Source of the DNA: JBFWRK01 sp050248955
GTDB taxonomy: Bacteria > Actinomycetota > Acidimicrobiia > Acidimicrobiales > Ilumatobacteraceae
DNA length: 64,000 bases
Assembly: GCA_050248955.1 (NCBI GenBank)
Contig: JBFWRK010000001.1
Location: 310,001 to 374,000, forward strand
Reading direction: 5' to 3'
In this document: in pieces, positions 53,073 through 60,979 of the stretch
Numbering within the stretch: the stretch's first letter is position 1
Layout: every line of letters starts with the position of its first letter
Notes under the pieces: model-generated
Database searches by the model: none
Seen by the model: the letters and a program-made list of their open reading frames with translations, nothing else
Told to the model about the DNA's origin: nothing
Made by a program: the position numbers and the translations under genes

Positions 53073-54530
53073 ATGAGCCCCGCCGTCGACATCGCCCGTT
53101 CCGTGCCGCGCACCGTGGAGGCCGTCGGCGTTCCCGTCGCCACGGAAGGCGCGGTGCCGCGATCGCTCGGCATGTCCCGTGCCGCGCTCGCCGCGAACGG
53201 GTTCGAGGGCAAGCCGGGCCAGACGCTCGTACTGCCGAGTGCCACCGGGCCGACGATGGTCGCGGTCGGCATCGGCTCGGTGAAGGAGCTCTCGGCGAAC
53301 GGTCTGCGCACGGCCGCGGCCGCGCTCGCCCGGGCGACGTCGAAGCGGGCGACGGTCGCGACGACCCTGGCCGATGCCGATCACGTCGACGCCCGCAGTG
53401 CCGCGCAGGCGGTCGTCGAAGGGTTTGCCCTCGGCGGCTATCGATACGTTGCGCTGAAGGCGGACAAGAACAGTGCGTCGAAGCTCGAGCGGCTCACGCT
53501 CGTCGTCCCCGCGGCGAAGACTGTCGCCGCGGCAGCCGGCGCGGAGCGCGGTCAGGCGACGGCGGATGCGGTGTGCCTCGCCCGCGACCTCGCGAACACG
53601 CCGCCCGGCCTGCTGACCGCGACCGTCATGGCGGAGCGGGCCGTCGAGGTGGCGAGGTCCGCCGGCCTCAGCGCCGAGGTGATCGACGAGCACCAGGCGC
53701 GGGAGATGCGACTCGGTGGGCTGCTCGGCGTCAACGCCGGATCCGCCGAGCCGCCCCGGATGGTGAAGCTCACGTACGCACCGCGCAACGCCACGGGCCA
53801 CGTCGCGCTCGTCGGCAAGGGCGTCATGTACGACTCCGGTGGCATCAGCCTCAAGCCCTCCGACGGCATGCACGTGAACATGAAGATGGACATGAGCGGC
53901 GCTGCGGCCGTGCTCGGAGCGATGTCAGCGCTCAAGGCGCTGCGCGTGCGGACGAAGGTCACCGGCTATTTGATGTGCACCGACAACATGCCCTCCGGCA
54001 GCGCGATGAAGCTCGGCGACGTCCTCACGATCCGCAACGGCAAGACGGTCGAGATCCACAACACCGACGCCGAGGGACGACTGGTCCTCGCCGATGGCCT
54101 GTCCCTCGCAGTTGAAGAAGGGCCGGACGCGATCGTCGACATCGCCACGCTCACCGGCGCCTGCGTCGTGGCGCTCGGCACGAAGATCGGCGGCGTGATC
54201 GGCAACGACCAGGGTTGGATCGAGCAGGTGAAGGGTGCGTCGGACCGGGTGGACGAGCCGGTGTGGCAGCTGCCGCTGGCGAAGGACTATCGCAAGCTGC
54301 TCGACTCGAACGTTGCCGACATGAAGAACGTCGGCGGTCCCTATGGCGGGGTGATCACGGCATCGCTGTTCCTCAACGAGTTCGTCGGTGAGATCCCGTG
54401 GGCGCATCTCGACATTGCCGGGCCGATGAACGCAGATGCCGACGAGGGCTGGGTCAGCCGCGGCGCCAGCGCGTTCGGCACCCGCCTGATGATCGACCTC
54501 TGCGCCAACTTCACGTCCCCCAAGGGCTGA
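53073..54530 (+). CDS. pepA: Leucyl aminopeptidase family M17
   Basis: The 485-residue protein has the M17 catalytic half with GKGVMYDSGGISLKPSDGMHVNMKMDMSGAAAVLGAM (metal Lys and Asp) and the family signature NTDAEGRLVLADGL. A regulatory N-terminal domain (about 1-165) precedes it. M17 enzymes are hexameric, two-metal aminopeptidases that remove N-terminal residues from peptides, and some bind DNA. The start ATG 53073 is preceded by AGGAG. The gene sits between two related AAA ATPase genes, one broken and one intact, with which there is no known functional tie. Confidence 0.95.
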   Translation: MSPAVDIARSVPRTVEAVGVPVATEGAVPRSLGMSRAALAANGFEGKPGQTLVLPSATGPTMVAVGIGSVKELSANGLRTAAAALARATSKRATVATTLADADHVDARSAAQAVVEGFALGGYRYVALKADKNSASKLERLTLVVPAAKTVAAAAGAERGQATADAVCLARDLANTPPGLLTATVMAERAVEVARSAGLSAEVIDEHQAREMRLGGLLGVNAGSAEPPRMVKLTYAPRNATGHVALVGKGVMYDSGGISLKPSDGMHVNMKMDMSGAAAVLGAMSALKALRVRTKVTGYLMCTDNMPSGSAMKLGDVLTIRNGKTVEIHNTDAEGRLVLADGLSLAVEEGPDAIVDIATLTGACVVALGTKIGGVIGNDQGWIEQVKGASDRVDEPVWQLPLAKDYRKLLDSNVADMKNVGGPYGGVITASLFLNEFVGEIPWAHLDIAGPMNADADEGWVSRGASAFGTRLMIDLCANFTSPKG

Positions 54531-54549
54531 CGCCGCGCGCTCCGAGGAT

Positions 54550-54584
54550 GTATCATTGATGATACTGTCATAGACGATAGTATC
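54550..54584. promoter_or_regulatory. AT-rich palindromes upstream of the intact AAA ATPase gene
   Basis: GTATCATTGATGATAC (54550-54565) is a perfect 7-bp-arm palindrome. Its right half GATACT also pairs with AGTATC at 54579-54584 around GTCATAGAC. These AT-rich sites stand out in a high-GC spacer and lie just upstream of GGAGGT and the ATG at 54598, so they are likely operator and promoter. Confidence 0.6.
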
Positions 54585-54597
54585 TCGGAGGTGCACC

Positions 54598-56013
54598 ATG
54601 TCTCGCTTCGTCGGCCGGTCCCGTGAGCTGCAGTCGCTCACGCGAGAGCTGGACCGGGTGCGCTCGGCTCCGAGTGGTGCGGTCCCGGGGCGCTGCGTCC
54701 TTGTCCGAGGGCGCAGGCGGGTCGGCAAGTCACGGCTGATCGAGACGTTCTGTGCGGCCGCGGAGGTGCCGTATGTTTTCTTCACCGCGTCCCAACGGGG
54801 AGCTCGTGAGCCGGAGCTGTTCACCGAGGAGGTCGCGCGATCCGACGTCGCCGGCAAGGAGCTGCTCGTCGATGCCACGCCCCAGAACTGGGACGCGGCC
54901 CTGCGTCTGCTGGCCGCCGCGCTCGACGATGTGAGTCCGACGATCGTCGTGATCGACGAGTTCCCGTATCTCGCCACCGGCGATCCGAGTGTCGAGGCGA
55001 CGTTCCAGAAGCAGTGGGACCGCCTGCTGTCCAAGAAGCCCGTGCTCCTCGTGATCATCGGCTCTGACCTAGCGATGATGGAAGCGTTGAACACGCACGG
55101 GCATGCATTCTTCCAGCGCGGCACGGAGATGGTCGTCCCACCGCTCTCGCCACCGGAGACCGGCACGATCGTCGGCACCGACGGCGCGTCCGAGGCGTTC
55201 GACGCCTACTTGATCACCGGTGGCCTGCCACTCATCTGCGACGAGTGGACGACAGGTGTGACGATGTGGGCGTATCTCGAGGATGCACTGTTCGAGCCGA
55301 CCTCGGCACTCATCGTCAGTGCTGAACGGGCGCTCGCGGCAGAGTTCCCGGAGGAGGCACAGGCCCGACTGGTGCTCGGGCAGATCGGCGCCGGCGAGAT
55401 GACCTTCTCGAACATCGCCCGCGCCACCGGGGGATTGCAGGCAACGTCGCTCAAGCGATCGCTCGACGTGTTGACGGCCAAGCGGATCGTCGCCCGTGAG
55501 ACGCCCTTGTCGACCAAGCCGAGCAAGGACGCTCGCTATCGAGTGGTCGACCCGTACCTGCGGTTCTGGTTGAACTTCATCGGCCCACATCTCGCAGAGA
55601 TCGAACGGGGGCGCAGCGACCGGGTCATCGACCGCATCCGCCGCAACTGGACGACATGGCGAGGACGGGTCATCGAGCCGATCGTGCGTGAGGCGCTCAC
55701 GCGGCTGTCACCTGTTCTCGGACTGCCGGCCGCCGACGCAGTGGGTGGTTTCTGGACGCGTACGAACGTCCCCGAAGTCGACATCATCGGTGCCGACCGG
55801 AGCCCAGTGGCGAGGAGCATCGCCTACGCCGGCACGATCAAGTGGCTCGACAGCACGCCGCTCGATCAAACCGACCTCAACCAACTCGCTGCCGATGTGT
55901 TGAAGGTTCCCGGCGCAAGCCCTGCGAGCCCGCTCGTCGCCGTCTCCCGTGCCGGCGTGACCGCGGCAGGCGCAACATCCCTCGGCCCCGACGACCTCAT
56001 TGCCGCCTGGTAG
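54598..56013 (+). CDS. AAA ATPase with DUF234-like nuclease-fold C-terminus
   Basis: The 471-residue protein opens FVGRSRELQSLTREL. It has Walker A GRRRVGKSRLIE (Lys44), Walker B TIVVIDEFPYL (Asp120, Glu121), sensor LLVIIGSDLAMMEAL and a winged-helix-like region (MTFSNIARATGGLQATSLKRSLDVL). The C-terminal restriction-endonuclease-like fold has VDIIGADRS...AGTIKW, in which the Glu of the E-x-K pair is Thr, so cleavage activity is doubtful. Such STAND-type ATPases are common, horizontally spread and poorly understood. GGAGGT precedes the ATG. Its stop is 6 bp from that of the convergent hipA-like gene. An autoregulated accessory or defence-type role is inference. Confidence 0.83.
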   Translation: MSRFVGRSRELQSLTRELDRVRSAPSGAVPGRCVLVRGRRRVGKSRLIETFCAAAEVPYVFFTASQRGAREPELFTEEVARSDVAGKELLVDATPQNWDAALRLLAAALDDVSPTIVVIDEFPYLATGDPSVEATFQKQWDRLLSKKPVLLVIIGSDLAMMEALNTHGHAFFQRGTEMVVPPLSPPETGTIVGTDGASEAFDAYLITGGLPLICDEWTTGVTMWAYLEDALFEPTSALIVSAERALAAEFPEEAQARLVLGQIGAGEMTFSNIARATGGLQATSLKRSLDVLTAKRIVARETPLSTKPSKDARYRVVDPYLRFWLNFIGPHLAEIERGRSDRVIDRIRRNWTTWRGRVIEPIVREALTRLSPVLGLPAADAVGGFWTRTNVPEVDIIGADRSPVARSIAYAGTIKWLDSTPLDQTDLNQLAADVLKVPGASPASPLVAVSRAGVTAAGATSLGPDDLIAAW

Positions 56014-56019
56014 CAGTCC

Positions 56020-57240
56020 CTATTCGAAGGCGTGCGGGTTGAGGAACTGCCGGCACATGAACGCGTCACGTTGGGACTTGGTGAGCTGCGCGGCATCGCA
56101 GACCTCGATCCAGTTGTCCTCGATCACGGCAATCTGGTGATCGACGATGCCGCGGGCGTCGGTGGTGTCGAGGTGGTAGACGTGGGCTGCGTCCATCAAT
56201 GCACTGATCCGTGCGTCGCGTACGCCGTCGGGCGCGAATGCCATGGCCTGGCTCGCGGTCTGCCCAGACCGAGCCTGCGGGCAGAGGTCATAGGCGGGCG
56301 TGAGCTCGAGACCCGTTGGACCGACGAGCGCGGCGTGATTGCGGCCGTGGTCGTCGGTGTTGCCGCACAGGATGTTGAACGCGATGCGAGCGAAGAGCTC
56401 GCTCAGCGTGTCGTCCGGGTGCAAGAACTCGGCCCGGATCTTGTGGGCGAGGTCCACGTACGTCGCGTATCGTCCCTCGGGGAACGTCGTCAGGCCGAGG
56501 ACGGTGAGCGTGGAGACGATCTGGCGTCGGTGTCCGTCGGCATCACGGTCGAACCGTTCGACCAGCAGGGCGTACCGGCCGGCGGCCTTCGTGAGATCGA
56601 CCGGTGCGGCGTTGACGCCGGCCATGCGGGCCAGCTGCATCGCGACGTACTCGCCCTGGACGACTGGAAAGGTGTCAGTCGTCGATGAGAACTTCGCGAT
56701 GAGCTGTCGATCGTGATCGGTCAGCAGCGCCTTCGGCCGAGCCCCGCCGATGGACGTCCCCCGCAGCAGCGCGGCTTCGAGGGCCGGGTCGAGCGGCTCG
56801 CCCGTCTCGATCCGCTCGGCTGCGATCGCCATGTCGTCCAGCGTGGGATGGTCGGCGGCGCGGGGCACGTAGACGTCGGGGCTGAGCTGGAAGTCGAGCG
56901 CACCGATGCGATCGGATCCGGACTCGAGCAGGTAGGTGATCTCGTTGAACCCGCTGTTCGGCTGCCCGAGCCGGTGGTTCACGAGCCGACGCCCCCACGA
57001 GTCCGGCATCGCGTCGTCGATGCACAGCGGTAGCCGGGTACCGCTCGCGGCGTACTGCTGGCCGACCTGTAGCGGCAGCTCGGGCTCGAACACCGCGACG
57101 GCGTTGGCGCGACCGCGGTAAGAGCGTGCGTAGGTGAACGAGATCCGTCCTTGATCGTCGTCGAGGCGGCCGCACACGACCGGCTCGAGCTCGCCGGGCA
57201 ACCAGATCCATACGAAGGCGCTGCTCGGTTCAGAAGTCAT
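56020..57240 (-). CDS. HipA-family serine/threonine kinase toxin
   Basis: This 406-residue HipA-like kinase has the N-terminal subdomain with MPDSWGRRLVNHRLG, the substrate/ATP loop TSIGGARPKALL (162-173), and the catalytic GNTDDHGRNHAAL (293-305) with Asp297, followed by YDLCP. HipA toxins phosphorylate glutamyl-tRNA synthetase or other targets and cause growth arrest; the target here is unknown. It overlaps the upstream antitoxin gene by 11 bp. Full length and motifs suggest an active kinase. Start is ATG 57240. Confidence 0.9.
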   Translation of the reverse strand: MTSEPSSAFVWIWLPGELEPVVCGRLDDDQGRISFTYARSYRGRANAVAVFEPELPLQVGQQYAASGTRLPLCIDDAMPDSWGRRLVNHRLGQPNSGFNEITYLLESGSDRIGALDFQLSPDVYVPRAADHPTLDDMAIAAERIETGEPLDPALEAALLRGTSIGGARPKALLTDHDRQLIAKFSSTTDTFPVVQGEYVAMQLARMAGVNAAPVDLTKAAGRYALLVERFDRDADGHRRQIVSTLTVLGLTTFPEGRYATYVDLAHKIRAEFLHPDDTLSELFARIAFNILCGNTDDHGRNHAALVGPTGLELTPAYDLCPQARSGQTASQAMAFAPDGVRDARISALMDAAHVYHLDTTDARGIVDHQIAVIEDNWIEVCDAAQLTKSQRDAFMCRQFLNPHAFE

Positions 57241-57553
57241 CGTCGACCCTGCGGCGCGGGCGGGCTGCAGCGGGCAACAGGGCGAGCTCGGCGCGCTTGT
57301 GGGCCCCGTAGCGCTCACGGGCTTCGGCGTCCACGGCGAACAGTGGCACGCCGACGAGCACAGCGGCCTCGAGCATCGTGCCGATGGCTACGGTCGGGTC
57401 GCCCCGCTCGACCTTGATGATGGTCGGCTGGGACACACCTACTCGTTCGGCCAACTCCCGCACGGTCCAACCGCGACGCAGCCGCGCGGCACGAATCCCA
57501 ACCGCGAGGATCCCCAGAGCTTCTTTCGTCAGGGGGGACACGACTACGGCCAT
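57230..57553 (-). CDS. HipB-like helix-turn-helix antitoxin
   Basis: The protein of 107 residues has a Cro/C1-type helix-turn-helix: LGILAVGIRAARLRRGWTVRELAERVGVSQPTIIKVERGDPTVAIGTMLEAAVLVGVPLF (about 13-73), with a basic C-terminal tail (ARPRRRVDDDF). It should bind its own promoter and neutralise the HipA-like kinase whose gene overlaps its end. Upstream of the ATG at 57553, the minus strand shows TATACTT close to the start, so the transcript may be nearly leaderless. Imperfectly related TGCGTA words at 57570-57590 may be operator halves. Confidence 0.87.
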   Translation of the reverse strand: MAVVVSPLTKEALGILAVGIRAARLRRGWTVRELAERVGVSQPTIIKVERGDPTVAIGTMLEAAVLVGVPLFAVDAEARERYGAHKRAELALLPAAARPRRRVDDDF

Positions 57554-57644
57554 CACTAAAGTATAAGTGTACGCAGCGGTGTTACGCACAAGTATGTTTG
57601 AGCTGAAGTGGGCCAAGGAGCGATCCGATGCGTCGAAAGTCGCC

Positions 57645-58091
57645 TCAGTTGGACAGCGGCTGAACGTGAACGCCCGGCAGGTGGGTGCAGAGGCGGCCGA
57701 GGTCGCCGGGGTCGCCGGTGATGACCACCGCCGGTCGGTGATCGGCTGCGGTGGCAGCGACGAACGCGTCCACCGCGGCCTCCGATCCACGCCCGAGTCG
57801 GCCGAGCAGAAGGCCAGCGCGTTGGGCGATCCTGCGATCCGTGGGGATCACTGCGAGCTTGGCAATCACCGCGTCGATCGCGCTCGCTCTGCTCCTCGAG
57901 CGCCCGGCCTCGGCGAGGACTGGCGCTGGCACGACGACGCGGGACCCACTCGCCAACGCCAGCGTGAGGATCGCCGACGCTCGCCGACGCGCCACGCCGC
58001 GCTCTCCGGGGGACGCGACGGATGACAACGCCTCGGAATCGAGCACCACCGTCGTCGGCGGAGGCGGGGCGGCCGACCTACGCCGCGCCAC
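57645..58091 (-). CDS. PIN-domain toxin (VapC-like)
   Basis: The protein has about 148 residues if GTG at 58091 is the start, or 134 if the GTG just before VLDSEALS is used. The PIN domain has the first acidic residue in VVLDSEALS, then PAPVLAEAGR with the second, DAFVAATA with the third, and VITGDPGDLGRL near the end. VapC toxins are ribonucleases that cut tRNA or rRNA. It overlaps the upstream antitoxin gene by 14 bp on the chosen start. The C-terminus HLPGVHVQPLSN is typical of the group. Confidence 0.85.
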   Translation of the reverse strand: MARRRSAAPPPPTTVVLDSEALSSVASPGERGVARRRASAILTLALASGSRVVVPAPVLAEAGRSRSRASAIDAVIAKLAVIPTDRRIAQRAGLLLGRLGRGSEAAVDAFVAATAADHRPAVVITGDPGDLGRLCTHLPGVHVQPLSN

Positions 58092-58323
58092 TGCGCCGCG
58101 GAGACGGTCGTGCGAGAGCGGCGCTGGCCCACGCCAACTCCTCGTCGGTGGGTGGTCCCAGCTCGTCGTGGAGATCGGCGACGAGATCGGCCAGCTGCGC
58201 ACGCTCCAGCTCGAATCGCAATGCTCGATTGACGAATCCGCTCAGCCCGCGCGGCCCGACTCGGGCCTTCACGGCCGCCAGCACTTCAGCTTCGACGGTT
58301 GCCGAGACCCGTTCCCGAGACAT
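58078..58323 (-). CDS. Ribbon-helix-helix antitoxin (VapB-like)
   Basis: The 81-residue protein begins MSRERVSATVEAEVLAAVKARVGPRGLSGFVNRALRFELE, a ribbon-helix-helix DNA-binding pattern (strand RVSATV, two helices). The acidic/Ala-rich C-terminal half (LADLVADLHDELGPPTDEELAWA) would wrap the toxin. The ATG is the first three bases of the palindrome at 58321-58346, so the mRNA is probably leaderless and self-repression would block transcription and initiation at once. It lies 29 bp after the preceding same-strand gene. Confidence 0.85.
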   Translation of the reverse strand: MSRERVSATVEAEVLAAVKARVGPRGLSGFVNRALRFELERAQLADLVADLHDELGPPTDEELAWASAALARPSPRRSGAA

Positions 58324-58346
58324 AGTGGCATAGTTATACCACTATG
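58321..58346. promoter_or_regulatory. Operator-promoter palindrome of the VapBC-like pair
   Basis: CATAGTGG (58321-58328) and CCACTATG (58339-58346) are perfect 8-bp arms around a 10-base centre with three further pairs. The minus strand contains TATAACT as a -10 candidate. The antitoxin start codon is the last three bases of the palindrome on that strand. Confidence 0.7.
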
Positions 58347-58352
58347 TACCGC

Positions 58353-58952
58353 CTACGCCGCGTCGAGGGGGACGTAACCGTTCGCCAGCGCGACGCGTAT
58401 GGCCGCGGTCGCGGTGAGCGGCGGCGTACCGAGCAGCGCAAGCCGACGCTCGACGTCCTCGGCCGAGTCACCCTGTTGCAGGAGCGCGCTCGCGATCGCC
58501 TCGGCCCTGCTCCGCTCGGCCGGCGCGACTGGTGCCGGTCGACCCCACTGCGCGTGCGCGCTCTGGAGATGGGGCGGCAGGCGATCGATCTGGCGAGCGG
58601 CGAGTGGCGGCACCCGACGCCGGACCGCGAGCCCCGAGGGTGCTTCGTGGGCCATGCCGAACAGGACGCAGCGCTGCAAGGCGCGTACGAACGGGCCGTG
58701 CTTGCCCGGGGCGAACGTGAGGCCGAGCGCGGTCGCAGTCTCGGTCAGGTCGAGCTCGTAGCCGTCGGGGTAGTGCTCGAGCCCGAACGCGAGCCGGCGG
58801 AGCAGCCAGGTCGCCGTTGGCCCGAGCACACCCAACCAGAACAGCTCGACGTAGCGGCCGTGCGGGTCGTGGCCGACGGGGTCGACGACGGGGTCGACCC
58901 ATGGGCGGACGACGACCGTGGACTGGATCGAGTCGGGGGCGAGCAACGTCAC
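58353..58952 (-). CDS. Conserved actinobacterial protein, unknown function
   Basis: This product of about 199 residues starts with GTG at 58952; in-frame codons continue upstream to 59051 without coding character. Features are HGRYVELFWLGVLGPTATWLLRRLAFGLEHYPDGYELDLTETATALGL in outline, LAVRRRVPPLAARQIDRLPPHLQSAHAQW, and a C-terminal repeat of Ala/Leu helices ending ALANGYVPLDAA. The pattern (RYVExFWLGVLGPTATWLLRR) is shared with hypothetical proteins in many actinobacteria to my recollection. There is no signal or anchor. It may be transcribed with the toxin-antitoxin genes that follow, although their own operator lies between. Confidence 0.75.
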   Translation of the reverse strand: MTLLAPDSIQSTVVVRPWVDPVVDPVGHDPHGRYVELFWLGVLGPTATWLLRRLAFGLEHYPDGYELDLTETATALGLTFAPGKHGPFVRALQRCVLFGMAHEAPSGLAVRRRVPPLAARQIDRLPPHLQSAHAQWGRPAPVAPAERSRAEAIASALLQQGDSAEDVERRLALLGTPPLTATAAIRVALANGYVPLDAA

Positions 58953-59021
58953 GAGGGGACCTCCCGGTCGGGCAGGCGCCTGAGGCGCACGTACGAAGGA
59001 GGAAGTCGCAGTACCTGAGGT

Positions 59022-60348
59022 GTGCCGGAAGCGCGGCGATGCGGCAATCACCAGGGAACCGGCAAGCTGCAGGCGGCCGGCTACTCGCCCACGGTGCAGG
59101 ACTTCCCGTTCCCCTACTTCGAGGAGCTCTCACCGGCCGTGCTCGAGCAGACGGCGCCGAACACCGTCGCCTATGGGTACCTCGTGGACTTCTTCACGAT
59201 GGACTACTCGGGGAGTGGGAACGTCACTGCCGCCGTACAAGCAGTCGATCTGGATCCTGCCGCCGACCGGTGGGTCGACCAGCGGCTGTGAAGCCAGTGA
59301 CTTCTCCGGGTTCACCGCCGGGAGGATCGCGTTGATCCAGCGCGGCACGTGCGACTTCGCCGTCAAGGCGGCGAACGCGCAGGCAGCGGGCGCTTCTGGC
59401 GTCATCATCTTCAACGAGGGCAACACACCGGACCGCGTCGAGCTGTTCGGCGGAACGCTCGGGGCACCGGGCGTGACGATCCCCGTGGTGAGCGCGTCGT
59501 TCGCCCTCGGCGTGGAGCTCAACGGACTGATCGGCAGCGGTCTCGTGCTCCACCTCCAGACCAACACGACTTCGGAGACCCGTGTGACGCAGAACGTCAT
59601 CGCCGAGACAGCCGGCGGCCGCAGCGACCGCGTTGTGGTCGTCGGAGCGCACCTCGACTCCGTGCCGGGTGGCCCCGGCATCAACGACAACGGCAGCGGC
59701 TCGGCGACGATCCTCGAGATCGCCGAGGAGATCGCCGAGCTGAACATCCAACCCCGAAACAAGATCCGCTTCATGTGGTACGGCGCTGAGGAGTCCGGGC
59801 TGAGGGGATCCGAGTACTACGTGAGCCAGCTGACCACGCGCCAGGTCAAGGACATCGCGGTCATGCTCAACTTCGACATGCTCGGTTCACCGAACTTCGT
59901 CCGGTACGTCTACGACGGCGATGGCGACGGCACGGGCACGGCCGGTCCGAACGGGTCGGATGTGGTGGAAGACGTTTTCCTCGACTACTTCTCCTCGCAG
60001 AACCTCCCGACCGAGCCGACTGCGTTCGACGGCCGCTCCGACTACGGCCCGTTCATCGACGTCGGCATCCCGGCGGGTGGGTTGTTCAGCGGCGCCGAGG
60101 AGCTCAAGACTGCGGAGCAGGCTGGGATCTTCGGCGGTACGGCGGGCCTCGCGCTCGATCCCTGCTACCACCAGGCGTGCGACACGTTCGCGAACAACAA
60201 CGACACGGTGCTCGACCAGTTCGCCGATGCTGCGGCGCATGCGACGATCACGTTCGCGATGACGACGTCGGCCGTGAACGGCACGGGCAAGGGCAAGGGG
60301 AAGGGCCAGGCGAACTTCGATTTCGCCGGTTCGCACCTCCGGCGGTAG
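59022..60348 (+). pseudogene. Frameshifted, N-terminally truncated M28 aminopeptidase
   Basis: The C-terminal 360 residues are a secreted M28-type peptidase: PA-domain part (STSGCEASDFSGFTAGRIALIQRGTCDFAVKAANAQAAGASGVIIFNEG), the zinc motifs GAHLDSVPGGPGINDNGSG, YGAEESGLRGS and NFDMLGSPN, and the C-terminal CYHQACDT. The preceding 75 residues (LQAAGYSPTVQDFPFPYFEELSPAVLEQT) are in another frame; one extra base near 59253 in CTGGATCC breaks the frame. The signal peptide and the first part of the domain are absent, and the sequence before 59060 does not resemble the family. A strong hairpin follows the stop. A sequencing error could explain the frameshift but not the missing N-terminus. Confidence 0.82.
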
Positions 60349-60354
60349 CTGATG

Positions 60355-60390
60355 GACGGTGGGTGCCGGCGCTGGTCGGCACCCACCGTC
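60355..60390 (+). terminator. Hairpin terminator after the M28 remnant
   Basis: GACGGTGGGTGCCG at 60355-60368 and its exact complement at 60377-60390 enclose an 8-base loop, 7 bp past the stop. It is a 14-bp perfect stem without a U-tract. Confidence 0.8.
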
Positions 60391-60394
60391 ACCT

Positions 60395-60571
60395 TCACGC
60401 TGATCCTCGGACGGTCCGCCGTGGAGGTTTGTGCAGGCTGCTGTCGAGGGACACGTTGTCGAGTTCGAGGCCGATGTTCCGGTCGAAGGCTGCCATCGCC
60501 TCGATGCGCAATGCATCGAACACACCGGCGTTGATCCCATCCGTCGCGGCGGGCTCGAGCGCGCGCGTGAT
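60395..60571 (-). mobile_element. IS5-type transposase remnant
   Basis: A minus-strand frame without a proper start encodes INAGVFDALRIEAMAAFDRNIG, then LELDNVSLDSSLHKPP. This matches the segment of actinobacterial IS5-group transposases that includes the first catalytic Asp (typically GLDLxxVAxDGSxHKAP). Here DG is DS and the frame ends shortly after in RRTVRGSA. No terminal inverted repeats or remaining domains were found, so it is a decayed fragment. The rest of the 60349-60668 spacer shows only the hairpin terminator. Confidence 0.55.
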
Positions 60572-60668
60572 GGTGGATGACCTCCCCGGCCGGCTGTGTT
60601 GGGTGGCACTCGGTAGGAGCGCGAGCCGACCCACCGACAGGTGGATGGGTACCTGCCCGCGCGAGTCC

Positions 60669-60950
60669 TTAGCCCGGTCGAAGGACGGCTCGTGCTGCCG
60701 ATCGGTAGGCCCCCTCGACGAGTCGAAGCAGTTCCTCGTCGACCGAACTGATCGTACGGCCATGAGCCATCGTTTCCCCGATGTGGTGTTCGATCGGTTG
60801 TAGCCAATCGTTCGCGTGACGTTCGAACACCCGGCGCCAGAGCTGCAGACTTGGACGGCCGTAGTCGTTCCATATGGTGACGAGGCCGACGTTCTCGGCA
60901 TGCAGCCGTGGCAGCAACGTCAATCGCTTGTCGCCAACGGACATCCGCAT
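60669..60950 (-). CDS. Short ORF, possible C-terminal gene fragment
   Basis: This 93-residue frame starts at ATG 60950 (GTG 60953 and ATG 60944 are alternatives). It has good coding character: MSVGDKRLTLLPRLHAENVGLVTIWNDYGRPSLQLWRRVFERHA and RTISSVDEELLRLVEGAYRSAARAVL. The content resembles the C-terminal end of a larger protein I cannot name (a segment VTIWNDxGRPSLQLWRxVFER). It lies 29 bp after the methyltransferase stop and next to the transposase remnant. It may be what remains of a gene whose other part was lost. Confidence 0.5.
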   Translation of the reverse strand: MRMSVGDKRLTLLPRLHAENVGLVTIWNDYGRPSLQLWRRVFERHANDWLQPIEHHIGETMAHGRTISSVDEELLRLVEGAYRSAARAVLRPG

Positions 60951-60979
60951 CACTGATGGCGCGCGGCCGTGGCCGTCGG

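Noticed and set aside
58344..59018. Plus-strand frame from the ATG inside the VapBC operator
   Set aside because: Arg-rich translation opposite a conserved-type minus-strand protein; regarded as a shadow.
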